64,000 nt of DNA. It comes from Streptomyces rimosus (GTDB taxonomy: Bacteria; Actinomycetota; Actinomycetes; Streptomycetales; Streptomycetaceae). A program made the translations under genes and the position numbers. This document shows positions 50,364 to 59,014 of the stretch, piece after piece. Numbering within the stretch: the first letter of the stretch is position 1; each line of letters opens with the position of its first letter. The stretch is taken from positions 1,302,001 to 1,366,000 of the forward strand of contig NZ_CP023688.1 in NCBI RefSeq assembly GCF_008704655.1, written 5' to 3'. Under the pieces are notes generated by a model. That model saw only the letters and a program-made list of their open reading frames with translations. It made no database searches and was not told the DNA's origin.

Positions 50364-50657
50364 ATGACCACTCCCTCGATACAGCGGCCGACGACCACCG
50401 CCTTCTTCGTGCAGTCCGCGATCTCGTTCGGGCTCTCCCTGGTCGCCCTGATGGTGGGCATCGTCAAGCTGCCCGTGGGCGCCTGGGAGCGGGGCTTCCT
50501 CGGGCTGGGGCTGATCTTCGTGGTCTCGTCGGCGTTCACGCTGGCCAAGTGCGTACGGGACCGGCAGGAGGCCGAGGAGGTCACCAACCGGGTGGACAAG
50601 GCGCGGATCGACAAGCTGCTCGTCGAGCAGGACGTCTTCAAGCCCGGCCAGGTGTGA
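50364..50657 (+). CDS. YiaA/YiaB-type small inner-membrane protein
   Basis: 97 residues with two transmembrane helices (FFVQSAISFGLSLVALMVGIV at about 14-34, and GFLGLGLIFVVSSAFTLAKCV at about 44-64) joined by KLPVGAWER, then a charged cytoplasmic tail (RQEAEEVTNRVDKARIDKLL). This is the YiaAB two-helix family, with no known mechanism. The ATG at 50364 has no clear Shine-Dalgarno. Its last 20 bp overlap the convergent soxR gene. Confidence 0.8.
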   Translation: MTTPSIQRPTTTAFFVQSAISFGLSLVALMVGIVKLPVGAWERGFLGLGLIFVVSSAFTLAKCVRDRQEAEEVTNRVDKARIDKLLVEQDVFKPGQV

Positions 50658-51135
50658 CGCCGGGCGCGTCGACGCCGACCGTGTCGGGGCGCTCGCCCAG
50701 CAGGTAGCGGGCGCCCGCCCCGCTCTCCGCCGCCGCGTCGCCGGGGTTGTAGAGGCCGCATTTGCGCAGGCTCAGGCAGCCGCAGCCGATGCAGCCCGCC
50801 AACTTGCGCTTGAGTTCCTCCAGTTCGGCGATCTGCTGGTCGATGCGGCGGCTCCAGGTGCGGGCGACGCTGTTCCACTGGGCCGCGTTCGGTGCGCGGT
50901 CCTGCGGCAGCTTGGCCAGGGCGACGCTGGTCTCCTCCAGGGAGAGGCCGACCACCTGGGCCGCCCGGATGAAGGCGACGCGCCGCAGGGTGGCGCGGGT
51001 GAAGCGGCGCTGGCCGCCGCTGGTGCGTTCGGAGTGGATCAGGCCCAGTTCCTCGTAGTACCGCAGCGCGGAGGCGGCCAGCCCGCTGCGGCCGGCGAGT
51101 TCCCCGATCGGGAGGCGGTCGTGGGGTGAAGTCAT
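50638..51135 (-). CDS. soxR: SoxR redox-sensing MerR-family regulator
   Basis: 165 residues. MerR helix-turn-helix (IGELAGRSGLAASALRYYEELGLI), dimerisation helix, and the SoxR [2Fe-2S] motif with Cys115, Cys118, Cys120 and Cys126 in CIGCGCLSLRKC, followed by NPGD. Oxidation of the cluster by redox-active compounds turns on target promoters; in Streptomyces SoxR answers to endogenous redox-active antibiotics rather than superoxide. The transcript is probably leaderless: TAACCT (51147-51142) ends 7 bases before the ATG. Transketolase genes start divergently 54 bp away with a SoxR-box-like dyad between them. Confidence 0.92.
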   Translation of the reverse strand: MTSPHDRLPIGELAGRSGLAASALRYYEELGLIHSERTSGGQRRFTRATLRRVAFIRAAQVVGLSLEETSVALAKLPQDRAPNAAQWNSVARTWSRRIDQQIAELEELKRKLAGCIGCGCLSLRKCGLYNPGDAAAESGAGARYLLGERPDTVGVDAPGVTPGRA

Positions 51136-51141
51136 GTCGGC

Positions 51142-51174
51142 AGGTTAGCGCTTGACTTCAAGTGCGCTTTAAGT
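51142..51174. promoter_or_regulatory. SoxR-box-like dyad and soxR promoter
   Basis: ACTTCAAG, TGCG, CTTTAAGT (51155-51174) is a 20-bp dyad with one mismatch and the 6-4-6 look of SoxR boxes (TCAAG near CTT). On the minus strand TTAAAG (51172-51167), a 19-bp spacer and TAACCT (51147-51142) form the MerR-type long-spacer promoter for soxR. Confidence 0.65.
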
Positions 51175-51189
51175 TGCAAGCTTCCTGCC

Positions 51190-51975
51190 ATGACGAACAC
51201 GACCACGGACACGACCGGGGCCACCGCCGCTTCGCCGGTCGCCGACTTCGCCGCACTCCCCCGCCTGATGAGCCTGATGACCGGGGACGAGAAGCACGGC
51301 CCGGCCGCCACCTCCACCCTCGACGCCCTGTGGGTGCTCTACGACCGGGTGCTGCGGGTCTCCCCCGCCACCGCCGAGGACCCGGAGCGGGACCGCTTCC
51401 TGCTCTCCAAGGGGCACGGCCCGATGGCCTACTACGCGGTGCTCGCCGCGAAGGGCTTCTTCCCCACCGACTGGCTGCCGGGCTTCGGCTCGTACGACTC
51501 GCCGCTCGGCCACCACCCGGACCGGCTGCTGGTGCCGGGCGCGGAGATCGGCAGCGGTTCCCTGGGGCACGGGCTGCCGCTGGCCGTGGGCACGGCGCTG
51601 GGCCTGGCCGCCCAGGGGCGTACCGGCCCGGCGGTCTGGGTGCTGATCGGCGACGCCGAGCTGGACGAGGGCAGCAACCACGAGGCCATCGCGTACGCGG
51701 GCGCCGCCGGCCTGTCCCGGCTGCACACGCTGGTCATCGACAACTCCTCGGCGACGCACGGCTGGCGCGGCGGGATCGCCTCGCGCTTCGAGGCCGCCGG
51801 CTGGTCCGTGACGACCGTGGACGGCCGCGACCACGAAGCGCTGTACACGGCCTTCACCCAGCCGCACCCGGACCGGCCGCACGCGGTGGTCGCCCGGGTG
51901 GAGGCCAAGGAGTACGCGGGCGAGCCGAAGCCGAAGGCGGCGCCCGAGCCGGAGCCGGGCGCGGCGGCCGCCTGA
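51190..51975 (+). CDS. Split transketolase, N-terminal (ThDP-binding) subunit
   Basis: 261 residues covering only the diphosphate-binding half of transketolase. SKGHGPMAYYAVLAAKGFF, GSGSLGHGLPLAVGTALG, GDAELDEGSNHEAIAYAGA (the GDG-type ThDP motif with variant GDAE) and VIDNSSATHG are present. Such split enzymes occur in archaea and in some actinobacterial carbohydrate or antibiotic-sugar pathways. The C-terminal region is Pro/Glu/Ala-rich. The pyrimidine-binding subunit gene follows 65 bp later. It is divergent from soxR. Confidence 0.86.
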   Translation: MTNTTTDTTGATAASPVADFAALPRLMSLMTGDEKHGPAATSTLDALWVLYDRVLRVSPATAEDPERDRFLLSKGHGPMAYYAVLAAKGFFPTDWLPGFGSYDSPLGHHPDRLLVPGAEIGSGSLGHGLPLAVGTALGLAAQGRTGPAVWVLIGDAELDEGSNHEAIAYAGAAGLSRLHTLVIDNSSATHGWRGGIASRFEAAGWSVTTVDGRDHEALYTAFTQPHPDRPHAVVARVEAKEYAGEPKPKAAPEPEPGAAAA

Positions 51976-52040
51976 GCCGCGTCCGTACCGCAGTACAAGC
52001 AGCACCGCACCCCATGACAACTTCGAAAGGTCTCAATCCG

Positions 52041-52943
52041 ATGGACACCATGCGCGAACGTTTCGCCTCGGTCACCACCCAGCTGCTCGACGAGGATCCG
52101 CGGCTGGCGGTCGTGCTCGCCGACATCGGCGTGGACGGCTTCCGCACGGCCGCCGAACGCCACCCCCGGCGGGTGGTCAACGTCGGCATCAGGGAGCAGC
52201 TGCTCATCGGCGTGGGCGGCGGTCTGGCCCTGGCCGGGATGCGGCCCGTCGTGCACACCTTCGCCAGCTTCCTGGTGGAGCGGCCCTTCGAGCAGGTGAA
52301 GCTGGACTTCGGGCACCAGGGCGTGGGCGGGGTGCTGGTGAGCGCCGCCGGGTCCTACGACTGGCCGGCCGGCGGCTTCACCCACATGGCGCCGGGCGAC
52401 ATCGCGCTGCTGGACAGCCTGGACGGCTGGACCGTGCACGTCCCCGGGCACCCGGACGAGGCGGAGACGCTGCTGCGGCACGCCGCCGCTGCCGGTGACG
52501 ACAAGGTCTACGTACGGCTGTCCGTACAGAGCAACGAGGCGGCGCGGCCGGTCGACGGGGCGCGGTTCCTGCCGGTGCGCGAAGGACGGGACGGTGTCGT
52601 TCTGGCGGTCGGGCCGATGCTGGACAACGTCCTCGCCGCCACCGAGGGCCTGGACGTGACCGTGCTGTACGCCTCGACCGTGCGCCCCTTCGACGACGCG
52701 GCGCTGCGTACGGCGGTGGCCGGGGCCACGGCGGCGGACATGGTGCTCGTGGAGCCGTACCACGAGGGCACCTCGACCCGGCACGCGAACGACGCGCTGG
52801 CGCATGTGCCGCACCGTGTTCTCGGCCTGGGCGTCGGGCGCCCGGAGCTGCGCCGCTACGGGCAGATCGACGAGCACCTGGCGGGGCAGGGCCTGGACGC
52901 GCGGTCGCTGCGCGAGCGGATCACCGGCTTCCTCGGCCGGTAA
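52041..52943 (+). CDS. Split transketolase, C-terminal (pyrimidine-binding) subunit
   Basis: 300 residues: the pyrimidine domain and the transketolase C domain. VLADIGVDGFRTAAERHPRRVVNVGIREQLLIGVGGGLALAGM holds the conserved glutamate (REQ) that activates thiamine diphosphate, and PVVHTFASFLVERPFEQVKLDF follows. DLVEP-type C domain is at about 185-300. The ATG at 52041 has AAAGG ten bases ahead; an in-frame ATG at 52014 has none. It works as a heterodimer with the product of the preceding gene, transferring C2 units between sugars; the substrate is unknown. It ends in a 9-bp hairpin. Confidence 0.86.
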   Translation: MDTMRERFASVTTQLLDEDPRLAVVLADIGVDGFRTAAERHPRRVVNVGIREQLLIGVGGGLALAGMRPVVHTFASFLVERPFEQVKLDFGHQGVGGVLVSAAGSYDWPAGGFTHMAPGDIALLDSLDGWTVHVPGHPDEAETLLRHAAAAGDDKVYVRLSVQSNEAARPVDGARFLPVREGRDGVVLAVGPMLDNVLAATEGLDVTVLYASTVRPFDDAALRTAVAGATAADMVLVEPYHEGTSTRHANDALAHVPHRVLGLGVGRPELRRYGQIDEHLAGQGLDARSLRERITGFLGR

Positions 52944-52959
52944 GGCCGGTGAAGCCGGT

Positions 52960-52989
52960 GCGGCGGGCCCTCGCCCGGACGCCCGCCGC
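52960..52989. terminator. Hairpin between transketolase and hydrolase genes
   Basis: GCGGCGGGC (52960-52968), 12-nt loop, GCCCGCCGC (52981-52989), nine perfect pairs between the convergent genes. Confidence 0.6.
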
Positions 52990-53913
52990 CTACACCCGCT
53001 CGTCCAGCCACGCCAGCAGGTCCCGCTGCACCTCGTCGCGGTTGGTCTCGTTGAGGATCTCGTGGCGGGCCCCGGGGTAGGCCCGCCAGGTCACATCGCG
53101 CAGGCCCAGGTAGCGGAAGTCCTCCAGGAGTTCGGCGACGTGTGTCAGCCGCTGGTTGCAGGGGTCCTGGTCGCCGACCGCGATGTGGACGGGCAGTCCG
53201 AGCGGCATCCGTGCCAGGTTGCGCGGGTCGTTGACCTTGCGGACCGCCCGTACCCAGTCCAGCGCCAGCCCGGCGCTGAAGGGGAAGCCGCAGTGCTCGT
53301 CGGCCACGTAGCGGTCCACCTCGGCGGTGTCCCGGGAGAGCCATTCGAAGCCGGTACGGGGTTCGTACGGGTCGTTGAAGGAGCTGAAGAGGCGCGGGAC
53401 GAAGCCGGAGCGGGCGGCGCGTCCGCCCTCGGCGATCTCCGCCTCCAGGGCGGCGGCGCTGGTCTCGATCTCGGCGCCGGGCAGGCTGCGGAAGGTGCCG
53501 CTGAGGATCAGTCCGGCCAGGTCGGCGCCGTACTCCTGGGCGTAGTCGCGGGCCAGCATCGAGCCCATGCTGTGGCCCAGGAGGACCAGCGGCAGGCCGG
53601 GGTGAAAGGCACCGGCCCGGTTGCCGACGTGCTTGAGGTCGGTGACGATGGCGCGCCATCCGTCGTCACCGGCGACACCGGGGCCGCCGGTGGAGGCGGC
53701 GGTGGCACCGTGCCCCCGGTGATCGGAGGCGATCACCACGTAGCCGTGTCCGGTCAGGAAGCGCGCGAACCGGTCGTATCTCATGGCGTGTTCGGCCGCT
53801 CCGTGAGCGATCTGGACCAGGGCACGCGGCCGGGCCGACTCCGGCACCCAGGTGTACGTGGCGACGCGGACGCCGTCCGCGGCCTCGTGGAAGTCCTGCT
53901 GTACGGGCTGCAT
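52990..53913 (-). CDS. Alpha/beta hydrolase, monoacylglycerol-lipase-like
   Basis: 307 residues. The serine hydrolase fold of the Hydrolase_4/monoacylglycerol lipase group: nucleophile elbow LLGHSMGSML (Ser at about 115), oxyanion region AHGAAEHAMRYDRFARFL and SDHRGHGAT, catalytic aspartate in VAVGDQDPCN region (HIAVGDQDP), catalytic histidine in ARHEILNE near the C-terminus. It has no signal peptide. AGGAG precedes the ATG at 53913. Intracellular ester hydrolysis is likely; the substrate could be monoacylglycerol, lysophospholipid or a simple ester. Confidence 0.87.
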   Translation of the reverse strand: MQPVQQDFHEAADGVRVATYTWVPESARPRALVQIAHGAAEHAMRYDRFARFLTGHGYVVIASDHRGHGATAASTGGPGVAGDDGWRAIVTDLKHVGNRAGAFHPGLPLVLLGHSMGSMLARDYAQEYGADLAGLILSGTFRSLPGAEIETSAAALEAEIAEGGRAARSGFVPRLFSSFNDPYEPRTGFEWLSRDTAEVDRYVADEHCGFPFSAGLALDWVRAVRKVNDPRNLARMPLGLPVHIAVGDQDPCNQRLTHVAELLEDFRYLGLRDVTWRAYPGARHEILNETNRDEVQRDLLAWLDERV

Positions 53914-54089
53914 GACGCACTCTCCTGACTGCCGGGCGACGTACGGAATCACCGAGTGGGGGCGGTGGCGGCCCCGCCGGTACGCACCACCCTGTACCTC
54001 CGGCGTCATTCTCGCCGCCCGGCCTCTCCCCCGTGCCCCCGACGCCCCGGCCACCTCTGGGACACACCTCAGACACTCCCCCGTAAGTG

Positions 54090-54120
54090 TTGACCTCCGG
54101 CCGACCGCGCGTGACACGAT
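54090..54120 (+). promoter_or_regulatory. Candidate promoter for the large secreted amidohydrolase
   Basis: TTGACC (54090-54095) is a good -35 box. CACGAT (54115-54120) is 19 bp downstream and is the best -10 candidate, leaving a leader of about 50 nt with GGAGG before the TTG start. Confidence 0.4.
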
Positions 54121-54175
54121 CAGTCGTCCCTTTGCCGGCGACCGACCCGCGCAACCCCCCACAGCTGGAGGACCG

Positions 54176-57100
54176 TTGGACACCACGGACAGATCCGAGG
54201 AAGTTTCCCCGGCCGCGCGCCCACCGCGGCCCTTCTCACGGCGCAGATTTCTGCAGGGGACGGCCTCGGCGGCGGCGGTCACCGGCCTGGCCGGGCTGCC
54301 GGGCCCGCTCGCCGGTGCGGCCCACGCGGCCGACGCCACCGGCCTGCCCATCCTCTCCTTCACCGCCGCCACGAACGGCTCCGCCACCCTCTCCCCCGCC
54401 GGCGACCGGCTGATCGCCGAGATCCAGAACGTCCTGTGGTCCGTGCCGCGCGGGGGCGGCGAGGCCCGCGCGCTGACCCCGCCGGACCTGGAGCCGACCC
54501 GGCCCGTCTTCTCCCCCGACGGCAGCCGGATCGCCGTCTGCGCCTACCGCGGCGGCGGCTTCCACATCTGGACGCTGCGCCCGGACGGCACGGACCTGCG
54601 GCAGCTGACCGACGGGCCGTGGGACGACCGCGGCCCAGCCTGGTCGCCGGACGGCACCCGGCTCGCCTTCGCCTCCGAGCGGGGCGGCGATCCGGTGGCG
54701 GGCAGTCCGTACCGGATCTGGGTCCTGGACGTACGGACACGGAAACTGACCCAGATCACGGGGCGGGCCGGGCAGCGAGGGCCCCTCCAGGACGGCGCGT
54801 GGGAGGACTTCGACCCCACCTGGTCGCCGGACGGCGCACGGCTGTGGTTCGTGCGCGGCACGGTCTCGGAGACCGCCCTCGACAGCCGTACGATCGTGTC
54901 CGTACAGGCCGACGGCGGCGGCGAGGTCACGGCCGAGCACACCGACACCTCCGGCGGCCAGGTCATGGTCCCGGCGGTGGCGCCCGCCGCGAAGGGCGGC
55001 CCGGCCCGGCTCGCCTACCTGCGCACCACCGAGCGCCCCGGCGCCACCTGCGCCCTCGTCGTGGACGGTGCGCAGGTCCCGGTGGACGGTGACGTGGAGC
55101 CCGTGCCGCCGCGCTGGATCTCGCGCGACGAGCTGCTGCTGACCGTCGGCGGCCAGTTCACGGTACTGCGACCCGGTGCGCCGGACGACGCGGAGACCAT
55201 CGACTTCAAGGCCGAGCTGCCGGTGCGCCGCCCCCGTTACGAGGTCAAGGACTACGGCTTCGAGCGCACGGGCGTCCGGCCGGTGCGCGGGGTGCACCTG
55301 CCCGCGCTCTCCCCCGACGGGCGGCAGGTGGCCTTCGCCGCGCTCAATTCACTGTGGGTGACGCCCACTTCTGGCGGGCGGCCGCGGCGTGTCGTACGGG
55401 CCGACCCCACCCGGTACGTCCTCGGGCCGAGCTGGGCCAGGGACGGCCGGTCCCTGCTGTACGCCGACGACCGCGACGGGCTGTTCGCGGTCCGCCGACA
55501 CGACCTGACGACCGGCGCGGAGACGGTACTGGCCGAAGGCGGCCGGGTACAGCCCGCACTGTCCCCGGACGGCGGGCGGCTGGCCGCGATCGACATGTCG
55601 GGCAATCTCGTCGTACGGGACCTGGCGGCCGGCACGGAGCGGGTGGCCGCCGAGCCGCTGGGCGGCGGCGGTGTGCCGGGCCGGCCCAGCTGGTCGCCGG
55701 ACGGCCGCTACCTGGCGTTCTGCGACCGCAACCGCCTCAACCGCCGCTTCCGCGAGGGCTACAACCTCATCCGGATCATCGACACCCGCACCGGAAACGA
55801 CCGGCTGCACACCCCCGGTCCCGGCACCACACTGCTGTCCATCGCCGACCGCTACGACTCCGGTCCGGTCTGGTCCCCGGACGGCCGGTGGCTGGCGCTG
55901 ATCGCGGAATCCGCGCTGTGGGTGCTGCCCGTACGGCCGGACGGCACGCCCGACGGCGCCCCGCGCCGGCTGACCGACGAGAGCGCCGACCACCCGTCCT
56001 GGTCCGGCGACTCCCGTACGCTGCTCTATCTCTCGGCGGGCAGGCTGCGGCTGATCGGGGTGCACGGCGGCGCGGCCCGTACGGTCAAGGTGGCCCTGGA
56101 CCACCGCGGCACCCGCGCCCGGGACACGGTCGTGCACGCGGGCCGGTTCTGGGACGGGACCGGCGAGGAGGTGCGCGAGGACGTCGACCTGGTGGTACGG
56201 GACGGCCGGATCACCGCCGTGGAGCCGCACGCCCGGGCGGGACGGCGCGCCGCGCGCCGCGTCGACGCCTCCGCGCGGACGGTGATCCCCGGACTGTGGG
56301 ACTCCCACACCCACCCGTGGCAGACGACGTACGGCGGCCGGCAGACCGCGCTCCAGCTCGCCTACGGCATCACCACGGCCGTCTCGTTCGGCGGTTTCTC
56401 CTACGAGCAGGCCCGCATCCGCGAGGCGGTCACCGCCGGTACGCTCGCCGGGCCGCGGCTGCTGGCCTGCGGCGAGCTGCTGGACGGCAGCCGCGTCGCG
56501 TACAGCATGGGCCGCGCGCACAGCACGCGCGAGGGCCTGCGCCGGTCGCTGGAACGGGGCGCCGCGCTCGACTGGGACTTCGTCAAGACCTACGTACGGG
56601 CCCCCGGCTGGATCATGGCGGAGGCCGCGCGCTTCGCGCACCAGCGGCTGGGGGTGCGCTCCGGCGGGCACCTGCTGACGCCCGGCGTACAGCTCGGCCA
56701 GGACCTGACGACCCACCTCCAGGCCACCCAGCGCCTGGAGTTCGGGCACGCGGTCACCGCCACCGGGCACGCGTACGAGGACGTGGAGGAGGTCTACACC
56801 GCCACGAACTTCCACCTCATCGCCACCCCGTTCACCGCCTCCGTGCTGCTGGGCGCCGACCCCGGGCTCGCCGACGACGCCCGGGTCAAGACGCTCATGC
56901 CGCCGTGGGACGCCGCACTGGTGCGGGAGAACGCCGGCAAGCGGCCCACCCCGCAGCAGCTGGGCGACATCGAGACCGAAGTCGGCGTCTACCGGAGGGT
57001 GCTGCGCGGCGGCGGGCTCGTCGCGCTGGGCACCGACCAGCCGCTGACGCCGGTCGGCCTGCACCTGCACCTGGCGCTGCGCGCCCTGCACCGCTACGGG

Positions 57101-57412
57101 CTCACCCCCGCGCAGGCCCTGCGCACCGCCACCGCGCTCCCGGCCCGCGTCTTCGGCGCGGACCGGGACCTGGGCACCCTGGAGGAGGGCAAGCTGGCCG
57201 ACCTGGTGATCGTGGACGGCGACCCGTTCACCGACTTCGCCTCGCTGGTCCGTACGGCCGCGGTGCTGCGCGGCGGGCGGCTGTACGAGCAGCGGGACCT
57301 GGTGGCGGCCTTCCCCGCGCCCACCGCCCGCGCGGCCCGGGCCGCGGCGCGGGAGGCGGACTGGCTGGCGGTGGGGCGGCGGCACCGGCGCGATTCCTGC
57401 TGCGGGGGCTGA
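54176..57412 (+). CDS. Tat-secreted beta-propeller/amidohydrolase protein
   Basis: 1078 residues from a TTG start chosen because GGAGG (54167-54171) lies 4 nt upstream. Twin-arginine signal SRRRFLQGTASAAAV (21-35) exports the folded protein. Residues about 55-640 contain repeated TolB/WD40-like units (SPDGSRIAVCAYRGGG, WSPDGTRLAFASERGG, WSPDGRYLAFCDRN and more). From about 660 there is an amidohydrolase domain: IPGLWDSHTHPW (His711, His713), a lysine near residue 804 (FVKTYV), histidines near 832 (GGHLL) and 857 (FGHAV), and an aspartate near 953 (GTDQP), with EEGKLADLVIVDGDPF at the end. Family enzymes hydrolyse amides or peptides such as imidazolone or D-amino-acyl bonds. It stands alone in its operon. 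Confidence 0.87.
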   Translation: MDTTDRSEEVSPAARPPRPFSRRRFLQGTASAAAVTGLAGLPGPLAGAAHAADATGLPILSFTAATNGSATLSPAGDRLIAEIQNVLWSVPRGGGEARALTPPDLEPTRPVFSPDGSRIAVCAYRGGGFHIWTLRPDGTDLRQLTDGPWDDRGPAWSPDGTRLAFASERGGDPVAGSPYRIWVLDVRTRKLTQITGRAGQRGPLQDGAWEDFDPTWSPDGARLWFVRGTVSETALDSRTIVSVQADGGGEVTAEHTDTSGGQVMVPAVAPAAKGGPARLAYLRTTERPGATCALVVDGAQVPVDGDVEPVPPRWISRDELLLTVGGQFTVLRPGAPDDAETIDFKAELPVRRPRYEVKDYGFERTGVRPVRGVHLPALSPDGRQVAFAALNSLWVTPTSGGRPRRVVRADPTRYVLGPSWARDGRSLLYADDRDGLFAVRRHDLTTGAETVLAEGGRVQPALSPDGGRLAAIDMSGNLVVRDLAAGTERVAAEPLGGGGVPGRPSWSPDGRYLAFCDRNRLNRRFREGYNLIRIIDTRTGNDRLHTPGPGTTLLSIADRYDSGPVWSPDGRWLALIAESALWVLPVRPDGTPDGAPRRLTDESADHPSWSGDSRTLLYLSAGRLRLIGVHGGAARTVKVALDHRGTRARDTVVHAGRFWDGTGEEVREDVDLVVRDGRITAVEPHARAGRRAARRVDASARTVIPGLWDSHTHPWQTTYGGRQTALQLAYGITTAVSFGGFSYEQARIREAVTAGTLAGPRLLACGELLDGSRVAYSMGRAHSTREGLRRSLERGAALDWDFVKTYVRAPGWIMAEAARFAHQRLGVRSGGHLLTPGVQLGQDLTTHLQATQRLEFGHAVTATGHAYEDVEEVYTATNFHLIATPFTASVLLGADPGLADDARVKTLMPPWDAALVRENAGKRPTPQQLGDIETEVGVYRRVLRGGGLVALGTDQPLTPVGLHLHLALRALHRYGLTPAQALRTATALPARVFGADRDLGTLEEGKLADLVIVDGDPFTDFASLVRTAAVLRGGRLYEQRDLVAAFPAPTARAARAAAREADWLAVGRRHRRDSCCGG

Positions 57413-57430
57413 GGTGCGCGGGAGGCGTCC

Positions 57431-58630
57431 TCACACCTTCTTGGTCTGGCCCCGCTCGAAGTAGTCCACCAGCACCGGGTCCAGCGGCGGCACCTCGCGC
57501 GGGGTGCCGCCGCCCCGGAGCGAGGCGGTGGCCAGGGCGCCCGCCGCCACCGCCATCCGGGCCGCGACCGGTGAGGTGTCGGTGCGCCCGCCGTGCCGGA
57601 CGAACCGCAGGAACTCGTCGACCAGCAGCGGATCGGCGCCGCCGTGCCCCGCCTCGTCGTCCGTCTCGCCGGCCGGCAGCTGGTACACCGCGTCGGCGTC
57701 GGCGCGGTAGCCGGACTGGCGGGAGTTCCACACCCGTACCGAACCGCCCGGCCCGTCCCCGAAGTTCTCCAGACGGCCCGCGTCCCCGATGACGGTGTAG
57801 TTCCGCCAGTAGTCGGGGCTGAAGTGACATTGCTGGTAGGCGGCCAGCACCCCGTTGTCCAGGCGCATGTTGACCAGGGAGACGTCCTCGACGTCGATCC
57901 GCGGGTTCAGGCCGCGCTGGTCTCCGGGGGGCCAGTGCGCGTCGTGCTCCAGCCAGTCCTCCGGGCGGGGCTCGCCCGGTGCCCGGCGCATGCCCGGATC
58001 GTCGTACACCATCAGGTCGCCCAGCGCCTGCACCTGGCGCGCGTAGCCGCCCGCGAGCCAGTGCAGCGCGTCCAGGTCGTGCGCGCCCTTCTGGAGCAGC
58101 AGTCCGTTGGTGTGGCGCCGCTCGGCGTGCCAGTCCTTGAAGTAGTAGTCGCCGCCGTGCCCGACGAAGTGGCGTACCCATACGGTCCGCACGCGGCCGA
58201 TGTCGCCGCGGGTGATCAGTTCTCGCATCAGCCGGATCACCGGCATATGGCGCATGTTGTGGCCCACGTACAGGCGCGTGCCGGTGTCGTGGGCGGTCCG
58301 CAGGATCGTGTCGCAGTCCTCGACGGAGATCGCGAGGGGCTTCTCCACGAAGACCGGGTGGCCCGCGCGCAGGGCCTGGCACGCCAGGTCCGCGTGGGTG
58401 TGGTCGGGGGTCAGGACGAGCAGCGCGTCGAGGTCCGGGTGGTCCAGGAGCGCGCGGTGGTCGGTGAACGCCTCGGCGCCGGGGAGGCGTCTGGTGGCGA
58501 ATGCCAGTGCTTTTGGGTCGGTGTCGGCCACCGCGGCGACCCGCGCGCCGTATCCCGGCCGGTGGGCGGTGAGCGCGAGGTCGCCGCGCAGGCCGAAGCC
58601 GATGACGCCCAGCCGCAGATCGTCGGTCAT
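57431..58630 (-). CDS. Gfo/Idh/MocA family oxidoreductase
   Basis: 399 residues. Rossmann domain LGVIGFGLRGDLALTAH (about 6-22) with VAAVADTDPKAL, the EKP motif in VFVEKPLAISVEDC (about 93-106), and a C-terminal alpha/beta domain containing LLLQKGAHDLDALHWLAGG. NAD(P)-linked oxidation or epimerisation of a sugar or inositol-like compound is the general role. The catalytic-type sequence KGAHDLD matches the usual lysine/histidine-aspartate placement. GGAGG six bases before the ATG supports the start. It is convergent with the large amidohydrolase gene and divergent from the acyl-CoA dehydrogenase. Confidence 0.87.
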   Translation of the reverse strand: MTDDLRLGVIGFGLRGDLALTAHRPGYGARVAAVADTDPKALAFATRRLPGAEAFTDHRALLDHPDLDALLVLTPDHTHADLACQALRAGHPVFVEKPLAISVEDCDTILRTAHDTGTRLYVGHNMRHMPVIRLMRELITRGDIGRVRTVWVRHFVGHGGDYYFKDWHAERRHTNGLLLQKGAHDLDALHWLAGGYARQVQALGDLMVYDDPGMRRAPGEPRPEDWLEHDAHWPPGDQRGLNPRIDVEDVSLVNMRLDNGVLAAYQQCHFSPDYWRNYTVIGDAGRLENFGDGPGGSVRVWNSRQSGYRADADAVYQLPAGETDDEAGHGGADPLLVDEFLRFVRHGGRTDTSPVAARMAVAAGALATASLRGGGTPREVPPLDPVLVDYFERGQTKKV

Positions 58631-59014
58631 GAGGTGCCTCCTCGGTCGGACGGACTCCATGGTCGGCGGGGCGGGGAACCGAGGGCCGGCGGCGCGTGCG
58701 GGGCCGCGGGCCCCGCCTTCGCGCCGACCTACGCCACCCCGGGGAAACACCGCCGGACGTGCTCCCCGCACCGTAGACCACGGGGGTGGTGAATGGGTTC
58801 TGCGCGCTCCTATTGGTCGCATAAATGCGCGGAGTTGATGTTTTATGCGCCGCTCAGCAGGTATGCCAACGTGTATTGCACAAGGTAAGCAACCGATGAC
58901 GGTCCGGAACGGCACCGCAGGGGCCGGGGCGACCGGAGGCGCACACCCGGAGCGCGCCGTCCGGCGAAGCGAGCAGCAGCACAGCGCGGGGGCGTTCAGC
59001 CAAGGAGGCTCGTC
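58631..59014. other. Intergenic region with A/T-rich promoter and inverted repeats
   Basis: 384 bp between two divergent genes. No convincing gene. CGCAT-AA-ATGCG (58818-58829) is a perfect 12-bp repeat, and GCATAAA (58819-58825) pairs with TTTATGC (58842-58848). These lie in the most A/T-rich stretch of the region (58800-58900), a likely regulatory zone for both neighbours. Open frames through it have no ribosome site of their own. Confidence 0.5.
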
